This document shows positions 26,811-35,499 of a DNA stretch of 64,000 nt, in pieces. This stretch comes from Rhizobium mongolense subsp. loessense (GTDB lineage: Bacteria > Pseudomonadota > Alphaproteobacteria > Rhizobiales > Rhizobiaceae): NCBI RefSeq assembly GCF_900099775.1, contig NZ_FMTM01000005.1, positions 62,001-126,000 of the forward strand, read 5' to 3'. How positions within the stretch are numbered: the first letter of the stretch is position 1; the number at the start of each line of letters is the position of its first letter. A program made the position numbers and the translations under genes. The notes below the pieces were generated by a model. It was not told the DNA's origin. It saw nothing but the letters and a program-made list of their open reading frames with translations, and did no database searches.

Positions 26811-27691
26811 GCGCGCTTCTCCGGGTTGAGACGGCGGGTGACACGGAAATAGGCAAAGCAGAAGAGCGACAGGAAGATGCAGATCAGCACTGCACGTGCA
26901 GCACCTTCACCGTATTTCTTGGAGCCGATGGCAGTCTGATAGGTATCGATGATCATTGTGGTCGTTTGACCGCTCGGACCGCCCTGGGTCAGAATCCAGA
27001 TGATATCGAAGGAATTGAACGTGGCGATCAAAGACAGCATCGACATCGTAATGATCGCCGGGACCATCAGCGGCAGGGTGATGCGGCGGAAACGATAAAA
27101 TCGGCCGGCGCCATCGGTCCAGGCTGCCTCGTAAAGGTCCTTTGGAATGGATTGGATCGCGGCCAGGAAATAGATGGTGACCAGCGGAACGCCGATCCAG
27201 ACGTCGGTGATGATCGTTGCCCAGAAGGCGGTGCTCCCGTAAGCGAGGAATGCCACCGGTCCGTCGGTCAGGCCGAAGCGCTGCAGAAGGCCGGAGATCA
27301 TCCCGAACTGTCCGTTGTACATCCACCCCCACATGAAGATGCCGATCGCCATCGGCACGATCCATGGCGGCATGGTGAGCAGGCGGAAAAGCGAGCGGCC
27401 GGGCACGGCAGCGTTGAGCATCGTCGCGCCGAAGGTGCCGATGATCATTTTGATCGATACCGAAAAGAACGTCCATATGAAGGTGCGGAGGATGACTTCC
27501 GCAAACGTGGCGTTGAAGATCTTCTCGTAGTTGATCCAGCCGACCCAGTTCGTCGTCTTCCTGAGCGATGCATCGGTGAAGGAAAGAATGAACGTATCGA
27601 CCAGCGGATAGGCGACGATCGCCATGACGTAAAGGACAGCTGGAAGGAGAAGGATCCAGGCGAAGATGACGGTGCTTTTTTGAACACTCAT
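26807..27691 (-). CDS. Sugar ABC transporter permease (MalF type)
   Basis: The 294-residue protein has six predicted helices, starting with TVIFAWILLLPAVLYVMAIV, and the EAA loop LYEAAWTDGAGRFYRFRRIT. It overlaps the MalG-type gene by 4 bp and begins 13 bp after the oxidoreductase gene. It is part of the CUT1-type importer. Confidence 0.94.
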   Translation of the reverse strand: MSVQKSTVIFAWILLLPAVLYVMAIVAYPLVDTFILSFTDASLRKTTNWVGWINYEKIFNATFAEVILRTFIWTFFSVSIKMIIGTFGATMLNAAVPGRSLFRLLTMPPWIVPMAIGIFMWGWMYNGQFGMISGLLQRFGLTDGPVAFLAYGSTAFWATIITDVWIGVPLVTIYFLAAIQSIPKDLYEAAWTDGAGRFYRFRRITLPLMVPAIITMSMLSLIATFNSFDIIWILTQGGPSGQTTTMIIDTYQTAIGSKKYGEGAARAVLICIFLSLFCFAYFRVTRRLNPEKRA

Positions 27692-27704
27692 CCTGCCATC
27701 CTCC

Positions 27705-28862
27705 TCAAGCCGCTCTGGCGTGGAGCGCCTCGTCGAAGCGATCCCACACGGGACGCAGATCGACGACTGTCCTCTTCATCCGTGCCTCGTCCATCGCCAA
27801 TGCAAGGATGCCCGCCTCGAGCGCATTCAGGGTCGAGACGGGGAGTTCGGTGCCGGTGCGGACGCTGTCGAGCAGGTCGGCGGCCATCTGTTCGTCTGCG
27901 CCGTAGTGCTGGGAAAGTTCGGTTGCGGCATACTTGGTCTCGACGATCTTCTTGCCGGTCAGCTGCTCGTGCACGTCGAGATAGCCGCGGACGAAATCGC
28001 CTTCCGCCATCCCGCGCGAACCCATGATGGCAAAGCGGCGGAACTGATCGGGAACGTTGAGATTGGTGTGGAAATTCATGCCGACGCCATTTGCATATTC
28101 GACGATCGCGACCTGGTAGTCGATGATGTCGGCATCGCTGTCGAAGACCCTGTCCGATCCCATCCAGCCGCTGGGTTTGCGGTGAAAGAGTTCGAGGTCG
28201 TTGATCCCTTCACGCGCTGGATCATTTGCAGGAATGAAGCTCTTGCGTCCGCCGAAGCTTGCGACGCGTTCCGCCCTGGCGCCGACCACACCGTTGTAGA
28301 GGTCGAGGTCATGGCAGCATTTTTCCAGCATGAAACTGCCGGAATAGCGCTCATAACGTCTCCAGTCGCGCATGAAGAACGCGCCGTGATAGGGTTCGAT
28401 ATGTTCGGATGCCTCGATCGAGACGATCTGGCCGAGCTTGCCGGCTGCCTGGATGGCGCGAAGGTCCTTGTAGAGCGGCGAATACCGCAGCACCAGGCCG
28501 ACCATCAGCCGTTCATGGCCGAACTTTGCCATTAGCCTGGCGAGTTCGATGCTTTCGGCGATCGTGGTGACGATCGGCTTTTCGCAAAACACCTTCAAGC
28601 CGGCCTCAAGGCCCAGCCGGATGTGTTCCAGATGCATGTGGTTGGGCGAGCCGATCATCAGGAGGTCGAGCTTTTCGCCGGCAAGAAGCTCCTGAGGCGA
28701 CGCGTAGGCCTTGCCGACCGAAATACCCTTTTCCGTCAAGCCGGGGAGACCGGCAGGCTCCGGATCGACATAGCCTGCGATTTCGAAGCTGCTGTCGATA
28801 GCCTTGAAGACATAGCCAAGATAGCCGAGCCGGAATCCCAGCCCTACGATTCCCACTTTCAT
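27705..28862 (-). CDS. Gfo/Idh/MocA-family NAD(P)-dependent oxidoreductase
   Basis: The 385-residue enzyme has an N-terminal Rossmann fold (KVGIVGLGFRLGYLG), the EKP motif (VFCEKPIVTTIAESIELA) near residue 95 and a C-terminal substrate domain with DLDLYNGVVGARAER. The family oxidises or reduces sugars, inositols and their derivatives. It is the first gene of the second transporter operon, so its substrate is probably the imported sugar or a product of it. The ATG at 28862 is chosen because the Rossmann fold begins there. Confidence 0.92.
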   Translation of the reverse strand: MKVGIVGLGFRLGYLGYVFKAIDSSFEIAGYVDPEPAGLPGLTEKGISVGKAYASPQELLAGEKLDLLMIGSPNHMHLEHIRLGLEAGLKVFCEKPIVTTIAESIELARLMAKFGHERLMVGLVLRYSPLYKDLRAIQAAGKLGQIVSIEASEHIEPYHGAFFMRDWRRYERYSGSFMLEKCCHDLDLYNGVVGARAERVASFGGRKSFIPANDPAREGINDLELFHRKPSGWMGSDRVFDSDADIIDYQVAIVEYANGVGMNFHTNLNVPDQFRRFAIMGSRGMAEGDFVRGYLDVHEQLTGKKIVETKYAATELSQHYGADEQMAADLLDSVRTGTELPVSTLNALEAGILALAMDEARMKRTVVDLRPVWDRFDEALHARAA

Positions 28863-28951
28863 GCTTAAGTCGTTCCCATTTCGTAATTTATTTTCTTCAG
28901 GTTGGGGCAAAAATTACAAGTCGTCAACTGTTAACGCGGCTTCTCCCGAAA

Positions 28952-28972
28952 TCATGAAATTAATTTTCATGA
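28952..28972. promoter_or_regulatory. Perfect operator-like palindrome upstream of the oxidoreductase operon
   Basis: TCATGAAA and TTTCATGA form perfect 8-bp arms around TTAAT, about 90 bp upstream of the oxidoreductase start and between it and the GNAT stop. A TTGACG on the minus strand lies just downstream. It is probably a repressor or activator site for the second transporter operon; the regulator is unknown. Confidence 0.6.
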
Positions 28973-28992
28973 GCCGAAAGTGGATCGCGATA

Positions 28993-29517
28993 TCACCCCC
29001 GCTTTTCCGTCGGAAGTTTCTCAGATTCGGAGACTTCGCTTGGAGTGGCTATCGGGAGCATGTCGCGATAAATTCCCGGAACGGATCCTTCGATCGGGAT
29101 CGCGCCAACGCTGCGGCGATAAAATTCCATCGGGCCGGCACCGCCAATGACGCCATAGGCGTAACCCTGGGCGTGCATGTCGAGCAGGGTGGCAATCAGC
29201 AAGGCCTGACCGACGCCGTGGCCGCGGGCTGAAACATCCACGCCTGTCGGCCCAAAGAAGCCTTTGGCCGTCGCCTCGTGGCAAGCAAAGCCGATGAGCT
29301 CACCGTTTTTGACGGCAACAAAACATGACGGCGGCTGGCGCATTGTGGCAACGGTCGCCTCCGACGCCCATCCGGCGCCAAAGCGCGGCTCGATCCACGA
29401 AGTGAGCGCTTTGAGCTCGGGTGCAAGCACCCGGCGGATCAGGATGTCCTGATCTGCCAAACGCTTCTCCAGCACGGGGTTGGGTTTGAGTTCGTAGAGT
29501 TTTACCAGCATGTCCAT
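28993..29517 (-). CDS. GNAT-family acetyltransferase
   Basis: The 174-residue protein shows the acetyl-CoA binding segment VSARGHGVGQALLIATLLDM and downstream VIGGAGPMEFYRRSVGA. GNAT enzymes acetylate amines of small molecules or proteins. It lies 18 bp after the MalG-type permease of the first transporter operon, so the acceptor may be an amino sugar or related imported compound (inference). AAAGGAC precedes the ATG. Confidence 0.87.
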   Translation of the reverse strand: MDMLVKLYELKPNPVLEKRLADQDILIRRVLAPELKALTSWIEPRFGAGWASEATVATMRQPPSCFVAVKNGELIGFACHEATAKGFFGPTGVDVSARGHGVGQALLIATLLDMHAQGYAYGVIGGAGPMEFYRRSVGAIPIEGSVPGIYRDMLPIATPSEVSESEKLPTEKRG

Positions 29518-29535
29518 GATTATGTCCTTTGTCTT

Positions 29536-30414
29536 TCAACCCTTGACCGCGCCTGCCGTCAGACCCGCAACGATGCGGCGCTGGAAGAAAAGCACCACCA
29601 AAATGAGGGGGAGGGTAACGGTCACCGAGGCCGCCATGATCTGGCCGAAGGGATATTCGTAGCGGCTGTTTCCGGCAATGAGGCCGATTGCAACCGGCAC
29701 CGTGCGGTTCTCGTCCGTCAAAGTGAAGGTGAGTGCGAAGAGGAACTCGTTCCACGCCAGGATGAAGGCCAAAATGCCGGTGCTGGCGAGCGACGGACCC
29801 ATCAGCGGCAGCAGGATCTTCATCAGAATGCGAAAATGCGAGCATCCGTCGATGATTGCCGCTTCTTCCAGCTCACGTGGGAATTCCCGGATGAAGGTCG
29901 TGAGGACCCAGGTCGTGAACGGCACTGTCGAGAGAAGATAGGTCAGAACCAGCGCGCTTGGACGATTAAACAAGCCCATCCAGTTGATCAGCTCGAACAT
30001 GCCGGAGAGAACGACGACCTGCGGAAAGATCGAGATCATCAGGATGATCATCAGCAGTGCCCGGCGCTGCGGAAAATCGATCCTCCCGAGCGCATAAGCG
30101 GCACTGAGGCCGATGAAAAGCGACAAGAACGTCGTCGCCACCGCGACATAGGCGGAATTGAGCAGCGAGCCCATGAAGACCGGATTGTCGATCAGCTGCC
30201 GGTAGTAGGTGAAATCGAGCGCGGGAACGAGGGCGGCCCGGTAGAGCGCTGCGCCCTGCTTCGTCGAAGACACGAAAGCCCAATAATAGGGGAACAGCGT
30301 GTAGATCAGCACGAGCAGGAGCGCTGCGGACTGAAAGAGCCTCACGATGCGTCGCCGCACCCGGTAGTAGGCGGCGGGTTTGCGTACCGTTCTGTAGAGT
30401 GCAACGTCCGTCAT
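29536..30414 (-). CDS. Sugar ABC transporter permease (MalG type), first operon
   Basis: The 292-residue membrane protein has six helices and the EAA loop FPRELEEAAIIDGCSHFRIL, then LPLMGPS, ending with FQRRIVAGLTAGAVKG. The ATG at 30414 overlaps the stop of the preceding permease gene by 4 bp, which decides this start over a further-upstream ATG. Confidence 0.94.
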   Translation of the reverse strand: MTDVALYRTVRKPAAYYRVRRRIVRLFQSAALLLVLIYTLFPYYWAFVSSTKQGAALYRAALVPALDFTYYRQLIDNPVFMGSLLNSAYVAVATTFLSLFIGLSAAYALGRIDFPQRRALLMIILMISIFPQVVVLSGMFELINWMGLFNRPSALVLTYLLSTVPFTTWVLTTFIREFPRELEEAAIIDGCSHFRILMKILLPLMGPSLASTGILAFILAWNEFLFALTFTLTDENRTVPVAIGLIAGNSRYEYPFGQIMAASVTVTLPLILVVLFFQRRIVAGLTAGAVKG

Positions 30415-31310
30415 TTCGTCAGCTCCCCGCTTGCGCGATCGAGACGCAGCGCGCCGATGATGATGATGGCGGCGAGCGCCACCAAGAGGAACACCCATGT
30501 CGATGCGGCCGAGCCGACACCCAGCTCCTGAAAGCTGATGAGCCTGTCGCGCGCATAGATCGACACAGTCATGACATTCTCATTGCTGGCAGCCATGACA
30601 TAGGCAAGGTCGAACATCCGAAGGGCATCGAGCACGCGAAAGAGCACGGCCACCCCGATGGCTGGCCGAAGCATCGGCAAGGTGATCGACCAGAATCGCT
30701 TCCACGCCGGAATGCCGTCCACCTCTGCAGCTTCGAATATTTCCGGCGAGATCAACTGCAGTCCGGCGAGGATCAACAGGACCATGAAAGGCGTCGTCAT
30801 CCACACGTCGGCAAAAATGATGACGCCCATGATCAGCGAGCTGCTCGCCGTCCAGGCTATTCCGTGATCGATAAAGCCCAGTCCGATCAGGATCTTGTTG
30901 AGCACCCCGAACTGGTCGTTCAGCATCCATTCCCAGATTTTTGCGGAAACGACGACAGGGATCGCCCAAGGGACCAGGATGGCAGCACGCACCAGCCCCC
31001 GTCCGGGGATGGCCTCATTGATCAAAAGCGCAATTGCAAGGCCAAGCACGGTTTCTATCGCAACGGAAATGACCGTGAAGACGATTGTGTTTCTGACGGC
31101 CACCCACCAGCTTCTGTCATTAATCACGTCGAGAAAATTATCGATCCCAACCATGGAATAGATAGAAGGATCATCGAGATAGGCATCGGTGAAGGAAAAG
31201 AAGAAAGTCCGCGCGAGCGGCCAGACGGCGACGAGCAGCATCACGATGATGACGGGGACGAGAAAAAGCCATGCGGCCAGGTGGTCGCGGCGTGCCAGAC
31301 GCGCGCTCAT
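30411..31310 (-). CDS. Sugar ABC transporter permease (MalF type), first operon
   Basis: The 299-residue protein has six predicted helices, with EIFEAAEVDGIPAWKRFWSI as the EAA loop. Its start overlaps the ATPase gene stop by 4 bp. It pairs with the following MalG-type subunit. Confidence 0.94.
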   Translation of the reverse strand: MSARLARRDHLAAWLFLVPVIIVMLLVAVWPLARTFFFSFTDAYLDDPSIYSMVGIDNFLDVINDRSWWVAVRNTIVFTVISVAIETVLGLAIALLINEAIPGRGLVRAAILVPWAIPVVVSAKIWEWMLNDQFGVLNKILIGLGFIDHGIAWTASSSLIMGVIIFADVWMTTPFMVLLILAGLQLISPEIFEAAEVDGIPAWKRFWSITLPMLRPAIGVAVLFRVLDALRMFDLAYVMAASNENVMTVSIYARDRLISFQELGVGSAASTWVFLLVALAAIIIIGALRLDRASGELTK

Positions 31311-32422
31311 TGCTCCACTACCCTTACATTGCTGGCAGTCGCCCTTTTTTGCGGGATCCGCCGGTCCGCCGCGTCGAAGACGAATACCGCATCGTCAGCA
31401 AACTTCAGTCCGATCCGCAGGCCGATCATTTCCTTGGCAGGCGGAACATTCACCCGGATCACCCACACGACCTCTTCCGTAATGCGGCAATAGGCAAAAT
31501 GCTCGTGCCCGAGGTCCTCGACACGCTCCAGGACGCCTGATATGCGCCCGGTGCCGTCGGCTGCGATGGTAAGGGCTTCCGGCCTCACGCCGATGGTCGC
31601 TGCCGTTGCATCGGAACCCAGAAATCCTGCGTCAACAGAAAGTCCACCAGGTCCTGCAATCTTCTTGCCGCTGGCGGCGTCTTGCATGGAAACGGACAGG
31701 AAGTTCATCCGTGGGCTTCCGATGAAGCTTGCCACGAAGCGGTTGTCTGGCGCGTGGTAAAGGGTTTGCGGCGTACCGACCTGCTCGATGCGCCCGTGAT
31801 TGAGAACAACGATCCTGTCGGCGAGCGTCATGGCCTCGGACTGATCGTGCGTCACATAGATCATCGTCGTCTTGAGTTCGTCGTGAAGCTTGGCGATCTC
31901 CATGCGCATCTCCATGCGCAGATCGGAGTCCAGGTTCGAAAGCGGCTCGTCGAAAAGAAAGATCTCCGGCTGACGGACCAGCGCCCGGCCGATCGCAACA
32001 CGCTGGCGTTGGCCGCCGGACAACTCTCTCGGACGGCGATCCAGGAGATGATCGACCTTGAGCATTCTTGCAACGGCGAGCACCTTGTCGCTGATGGCGG
32101 TCCGCGCAAGACCGAGCGTTTCCAGCGCAAAGCCGATATTGCGAGCAACGCTCATATGCGGATAGAGCGCATAGGATTGGAAGACAAAGGCAACGCCTCT
32201 CTTGGAGGCCGGGACGTCGGTGACATCGTCGCCGCCGATGCTGACTGCACCCTTTGTCGGGGACACCAGACCGGCGACGATACGCAGCAAGGTAGACTTG
32301 CCGCAACCAGACGGGCCGACAAAGACGATGAACTCGCCGTCCCTGATCCTGAGATCGACATCTTCGATCACGGAATGCGTGCCATAGCTTTTCGAAACGG
32401 AGTCCAGTGAAACCGATGCCAT
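31307..32422 (-). CDS. Sugar ABC transporter ATP-binding protein, first operon
   Basis: The 371-residue CUT1 ATPase has GPSGCGKST, LSGGQRQRVAIGRA, IFLFDEPLSNLD and a C-terminal TOBE region. The ATG at 32422 precedes the conserved MASVSLDSVSKSYG. It is the second gene of the operon that begins with the binding protein at 33798; the gap between them holds stable hairpins. Confidence 0.95.
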   Translation of the reverse strand: MASVSLDSVSKSYGTHSVIEDVDLRIRDGEFIVFVGPSGCGKSTLLRIVAGLVSPTKGAVSIGGDDVTDVPASKRGVAFVFQSYALYPHMSVARNIGFALETLGLARTAISDKVLAVARMLKVDHLLDRRPRELSGGQRQRVAIGRALVRQPEIFLFDEPLSNLDSDLRMEMRMEIAKLHDELKTTMIYVTHDQSEAMTLADRIVVLNHGRIEQVGTPQTLYHAPDNRFVASFIGSPRMNFLSVSMQDAASGKKIAGPGGLSVDAGFLGSDATAATIGVRPEALTIAADGTGRISGVLERVEDLGHEHFAYCRITEEVVWVIRVNVPPAKEMIGLRIGLKFADDAVFVFDAADRRIPQKRATASNVRVVEQ

Positions 32423-32455
32423 CTTACACCCGAATTTGATTATGCTGAAAAGCAA

Positions 32456-32473
32456 CGGCCACTTCAGTGGCCG
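32456..32473 (-). promoter_or_regulatory. Intercistronic hairpin 1
   Basis: CGGCCAC and GTGGCCG form a 7-bp stem with a TTCA loop between the binding-protein and ATPase genes. It is probably an mRNA stability or attenuation element. Confidence 0.5.
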
Positions 32474-32483
32474 GCTGCACGGG

Positions 32484-32530
32484 CAAGCCGGCCGCGCGAG
32501 CAGGCAAGGGGACCTGCTCGCACCGGCTTG
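32484..32530 (-). promoter_or_regulatory. Intercistronic nested stem-loop 2
   Basis: An outer CAAGCCGG/CCGGCTTG stem encloses an inner perfect 9-bp GCGAGCAGG/CCTGCTCGC stem with an 8-nt loop. It begins 11 bp past the binding-protein stop, as expected of a 3' stabiliser that lets the binding protein be made in excess. Confidence 0.6.
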
Positions 32531-32541
32531 TCAGAAAAGCC

Positions 32542-33798
32542 TCAACGGCTCTCCTTCAACTTCTCAAGTCGCGCTGCAAGGGTGCTCAGCCCGGCCTTGA
32601 TATCGCCACCGCCTGAAAGCATGTCGTGGACCGAGCGATAAAAGGCTTGCGAAACGCGGTTGTAGCTTGTGCCGGTATAGCCTGAGGGACGGCTTGCGCT
32701 ATCGGCGAAGGCCTGCTGGTTGTCCTTGAGGAAGGGCAATTTTGCCAGCACGTCCGGATCGCTGTAAAGCGCCTGGATCGACGGGTTGTAAGCCGCCTCG
32801 ATCGCCCGCATCTTCTGCATGTCGGAAGCAGTGATGAAGTTGACGAAATCGGCTGCAACCTCGGGCTTGGCACTGAACTTTGAAACGCCGTAATACATCG
32901 GGCCGAGGCAGCCGCTCGACTTTTGGCCCTCCTTGCCGACGGGAAGCGGCATCACGCCGACCTTGTCGATGACAGCACTGCCTTTCTGGTGGCTCGTTCC
33001 CCAAACATAAGGCCAGTTACGATGGAAAACTGCGTTTCCTGACTCGAAGATCGCGCGGGAGGCTTCCTCGTCGTAATTCAGCACGCCTTCCGGGCTGATG
33101 CTGCCGATCCATCCTTTGGCCTTCTCGATCGCTTCGGCTGCCTGCGGATTGTCGATCGTCACCTTGCCGTCGTCTGAGATGATCGTGCCGCCGCCGTTTG
33201 AGGCGACCAGTTCGATCGCGTCGCAGGTAAGACCTTCGTAGCTCTTGGCCTGCCACGCATAGCCCCACATCTCGCCATTGCCGGCGGCGCGTTCCTTGTC
33301 CTGAATTTCCTTTGCACTGGCTGCAAGTTCATCCCAGGTCTTCGGCGGCTGCTTGCCGTATTTTTCCAGAAGGTCCTTGCGATAATACATCAGCCCGACA
33401 TCCATATAGGCGGGCATGGCGACAAGCTTGCCGTCAAGCTTGCCTGCGCCGAGCGTCGAGGCGAAATGCTTGTCCTGGTCTGCCTGCGGCACCAGGGTTG
33501 TCAGGTCGAGCAGGTTGTTTTTGAACATGCCGAGCCAGATGACGTCCAGGAACAGCACGTCGATGTCCTTGGATTTCGACGCCAGAAGCTGCTGATAAAG
33601 CGGGATGGCATCATCCAGCAAAGCCGGCATCTTGTTGATCTTCGCCTCGTTGCCGGTCTTTTCCTTCCAGGCATTGGCGACCGTCGTACAAAGTTCGAAC
33701 TCGGTCGGTGAGCAGAATACGGAAATGGTTTCCGCATGGGCGTTCCCGGTCCAAATGCCGACGGAGATGGCTAAAGCAGCAAGACTTCTCTTCAACAT
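32542..33798 (-). CDS. Periplasmic sugar-binding protein (ThuE/trehalose-maltose-like)
   Basis: The 418-residue protein has a signal peptide (1-22, cut at AHAETI) and a family 1 binding-protein fold; IDVLFLDVIWLGMF, AWQAKSYEGLTCDAIE and FHRNWPYVWG resemble the trehalose/maltose binding proteins (ThuE group) of rhizobia. Trehalose, maltose or another disaccharide is the likely ligand class, not proven. It heads the first transporter operon. AAAGGGAACAG precedes the ATG. Expression is probably repressed by the divergent GntR protein through the operator at 33867. Confidence 0.92.
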   Translation of the reverse strand: MLKRSLAALAISVGIWTGNAHAETISVFCSPTEFELCTTVANAWKEKTGNEAKINKMPALLDDAIPLYQQLLASKSKDIDVLFLDVIWLGMFKNNLLDLTTLVPQADQDKHFASTLGAGKLDGKLVAMPAYMDVGLMYYRKDLLEKYGKQPPKTWDELAASAKEIQDKERAAGNGEMWGYAWQAKSYEGLTCDAIELVASNGGGTIISDDGKVTIDNPQAAEAIEKAKGWIGSISPEGVLNYDEEASRAIFESGNAVFHRNWPYVWGTSHQKGSAVIDKVGVMPLPVGKEGQKSSGCLGPMYYGVSKFSAKPEVAADFVNFITASDMQKMRAIEAAYNPSIQALYSDPDVLAKLPFLKDNQQAFADSASRPSGYTGTSYNRVSQAFYRSVHDMLSGGGDIKAGLSTLAARLEKLKESR

Positions 33799-33862
33799 GA
33801 ACTGTTCCCTTTTTGTGATAGCGCTTCGGTATCTATGGAACTCTGTGGCTCCTGGGCACACA

Positions 33863-33891
33863 TTAGGACTGGTTATATCCAGTCATGTCAA
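33863..33891 (-). promoter_or_regulatory. Promoter of the first sugar transporter operon
   Basis: On the minus strand TTGACA (33891-33886) is followed 17-18 bp later by a -10-like TCCTAA or CCTAAT. The spacing fits a housekeeping sigma factor promoter. The GntR operator occupies almost the entire spacer. Confidence 0.55.
33867..33884. promoter_or_regulatory. GntR/UTRA-family operator, perfect 6-6-6 palindrome
   Basis: GACTGG and CCAGTC flank TTATAT. The core ACTGG-N6-CCAGT has the arms of the known site of the NagR/DasR branch of GntR regulators (ACTGGTCTAGACCAGT, as I recall it). It lies between the -35 and -10 elements of the divergent transporter promoter and 48 bp before the GntR start, so repression of the transporter and autoregulation are both likely. 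Confidence 0.7.
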
Positions 33892-33931
33892 TATGGACTT
33901 TGTCGAGAATTACGTGGAGAGTGGTTGCAAA

Positions 33932-34756
33932 ATGACAGCAAAGGAAAGGGGAACAGGTTTGAACAAGCGTCAGGAGCGCCCGCTTTCCATTATGCCTCAG
34001 AGTCTGGTGGATCGCGAAGATCCCCGGCCGCTCCACAAGCAAGTCTATGAAGCGCTTTTGACGTCGATCCGGAACGGTAAGCTGCCGTTGCGGGGAAAAT
34101 TGCCCTCAGAACGCGAATTAGTTGATCTTTTCGATGTCAGCAGGATTACCATTCGGCACGCAATACGCGAGTTGGTCCAGCAAGGCGTGGTGACGAGCCA
34201 GCCGGGCAAAGGGCTCTATGTGGCAGAGCATAGCGGCGGCTTCGAGCTTCAGGTTCTCAAGAGCTTCACCGCCACAGCCATTTCGAACGGCCGCGTTCCC
34301 GGACATCGCCTGATCGAGGCACGTGTCCTTCGTGCACCGCTGGAGATCAGCCGGCCGCTTTTCCTGCCGCCCGGTGCCGATGTCGTCGTGCTCTCCCGAT
34401 TGCGCTTGCTCGATGAGATCCCGGTTGTCATTCAGACGGATTGGCTGCCGGCCGCCCGTGTTCCTGGCCTTCTGGACCTGGATTGGACGGTGGGCAACCG
34501 CTCGCTTTATGCAGAGCTGCGCCAGCACCATCACATCCATCCGTCGCGCGGGCAAACAACATTGAGCGCGCGTCTGGCGTCTGCAGACGAGGCGGAGATG
34601 CTTGGCTTGCATTCGCCGGCCGCTGTCCTGACCGTCGATCAGATTGCCTTCGACAACCGCAACCGGCCAGTGAACCTCACGGCCCTTGTGCATCACCCGG
34701 AACGCTATCCCCTGACGCTCGCGCAATCTGAAACGGGCGACATCGCGCAATATTGA
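33932..34756 (+). CDS. GntR-family transcriptional regulator with UTRA domain
   Basis: The protein is 274 residues from the ATG at 33932 (an ATG at 33893 is an alternative). The N-terminal winged helix contains LPSERELVDLFDVSRITIRH and GVVTSQPGKGLYV; the C-terminal UTRA/HutC ligand domain (about 110-270) has VVVLSRLRLLDEIPVVIQTD. Such repressors are released by a sugar phosphate or related metabolite. It is divergent from the first sugar transporter operon, with a perfect operator between them, so it most likely controls uptake of that substrate. Confidence 0.92.
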   Translation: MTAKERGTGLNKRQERPLSIMPQSLVDREDPRPLHKQVYEALLTSIRNGKLPLRGKLPSERELVDLFDVSRITIRHAIRELVQQGVVTSQPGKGLYVAEHSGGFELQVLKSFTATAISNGRVPGHRLIEARVLRAPLEISRPLFLPPGADVVVLSRLRLLDEIPVVIQTDWLPAARVPGLLDLDWTVGNRSLYAELRQHHHIHPSRGQTTLSARLASADEAEMLGLHSPAAVLTVDQIAFDNRNRPVNLTALVHHPERYPLTLAQSETGDIAQY

Positions 34757-34956
34757 AGAGATGTCGACGTCAAGGGGTTGGTCGTTTGGCGATTGGCCGC
34801 TTCGGTAGCAAAAGCCACCATAGTTCCGGCCTTTAGCAATTCAACGGCGACTTTGCTCCGAGTGGCAGCCCTGGAGACATGGATGTTTTCCGTCTATACT
34901 TGAGTAATCGGCGTAGAATTCTTTGCTAGTGGCGGAATGTTCGTTCGGGGGCGCCG

Positions 34957-35352
34957 ATGTCTTTCACACCTTCAACAGCGTCTATGGTGTCCTTCGCAGT
35001 TATATCGGCGGTTCTTTTCACACAGAGCGATGCCCACCAATCCCGCAGCGCTTGGCCATACCCGCCGTGGTGCTGCAACGGTAAAGACTTCGGTGGAGAC
35101 TGCGAGGCCATACCCAAATCTCAGGTGAGAAAGGGCGCCAATGGATTCGCTGTCATACTTCATCCGGGAGACCATCACCTGGTGACGAGAAACCAGTTGT
35201 TCCTGATCCCTTATGGAGATGAGAAGCCATCTGGGGACAGTGATTTTCACATCTGCCTTCAGCCAACGGACGACCCCAACGAAGCGGATGGGATAGGGCG
35301 GGGTGGACGATACCATATGAACTGCTTCTTTGCGCCTCCCGACGGCGTTTGA
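34957..35352 (+). CDS. Small secreted Cys-containing protein, rhizobial type
   Basis: The 131-residue protein has a signal peptide (cut near SDAHQS) and a mature domain with WPYPPWCCNGKDFGGDCEA, HHLVTRNQLFLIPYGDEKPS, DFHICLQP and YHMNCFFAPP. The Cys pairs and the CCNGxDC-type start are typical of a large family of small exported proteins in Rhizobiales of unknown function. A GGGGGCGCC stretch precedes the ATG. Confidence 0.75.
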   Translation: MSFTPSTASMVSFAVISAVLFTQSDAHQSRSAWPYPPWCCNGKDFGGDCEAIPKSQVRKGANGFAVILHPGDHHLVTRNQLFLIPYGDEKPSGDSDFHICLQPTDDPNEADGIGRGGRYHMNCFFAPPDGV

Positions 35353-35499
35353 ACGCTGATGCATCCCGGAAGCGTCGCAACCCGCCTTGTCAGGCATAGG
35401 CTTTCCTCTACCGACGATCGTCGCCTATCACTAATTGGCCCATGGACGAAATCCATTTGGCTGCTATGTCCCATCGGTAGACCAACGCGGAGAAACTCG

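Noticed and set aside
30399..31493. 364-residue frame opposite the permease and ATPase genes
   Set aside because: Composition rich in D, H, R and Q is typical of the antisense of membrane-protein genes; no domain recognised.
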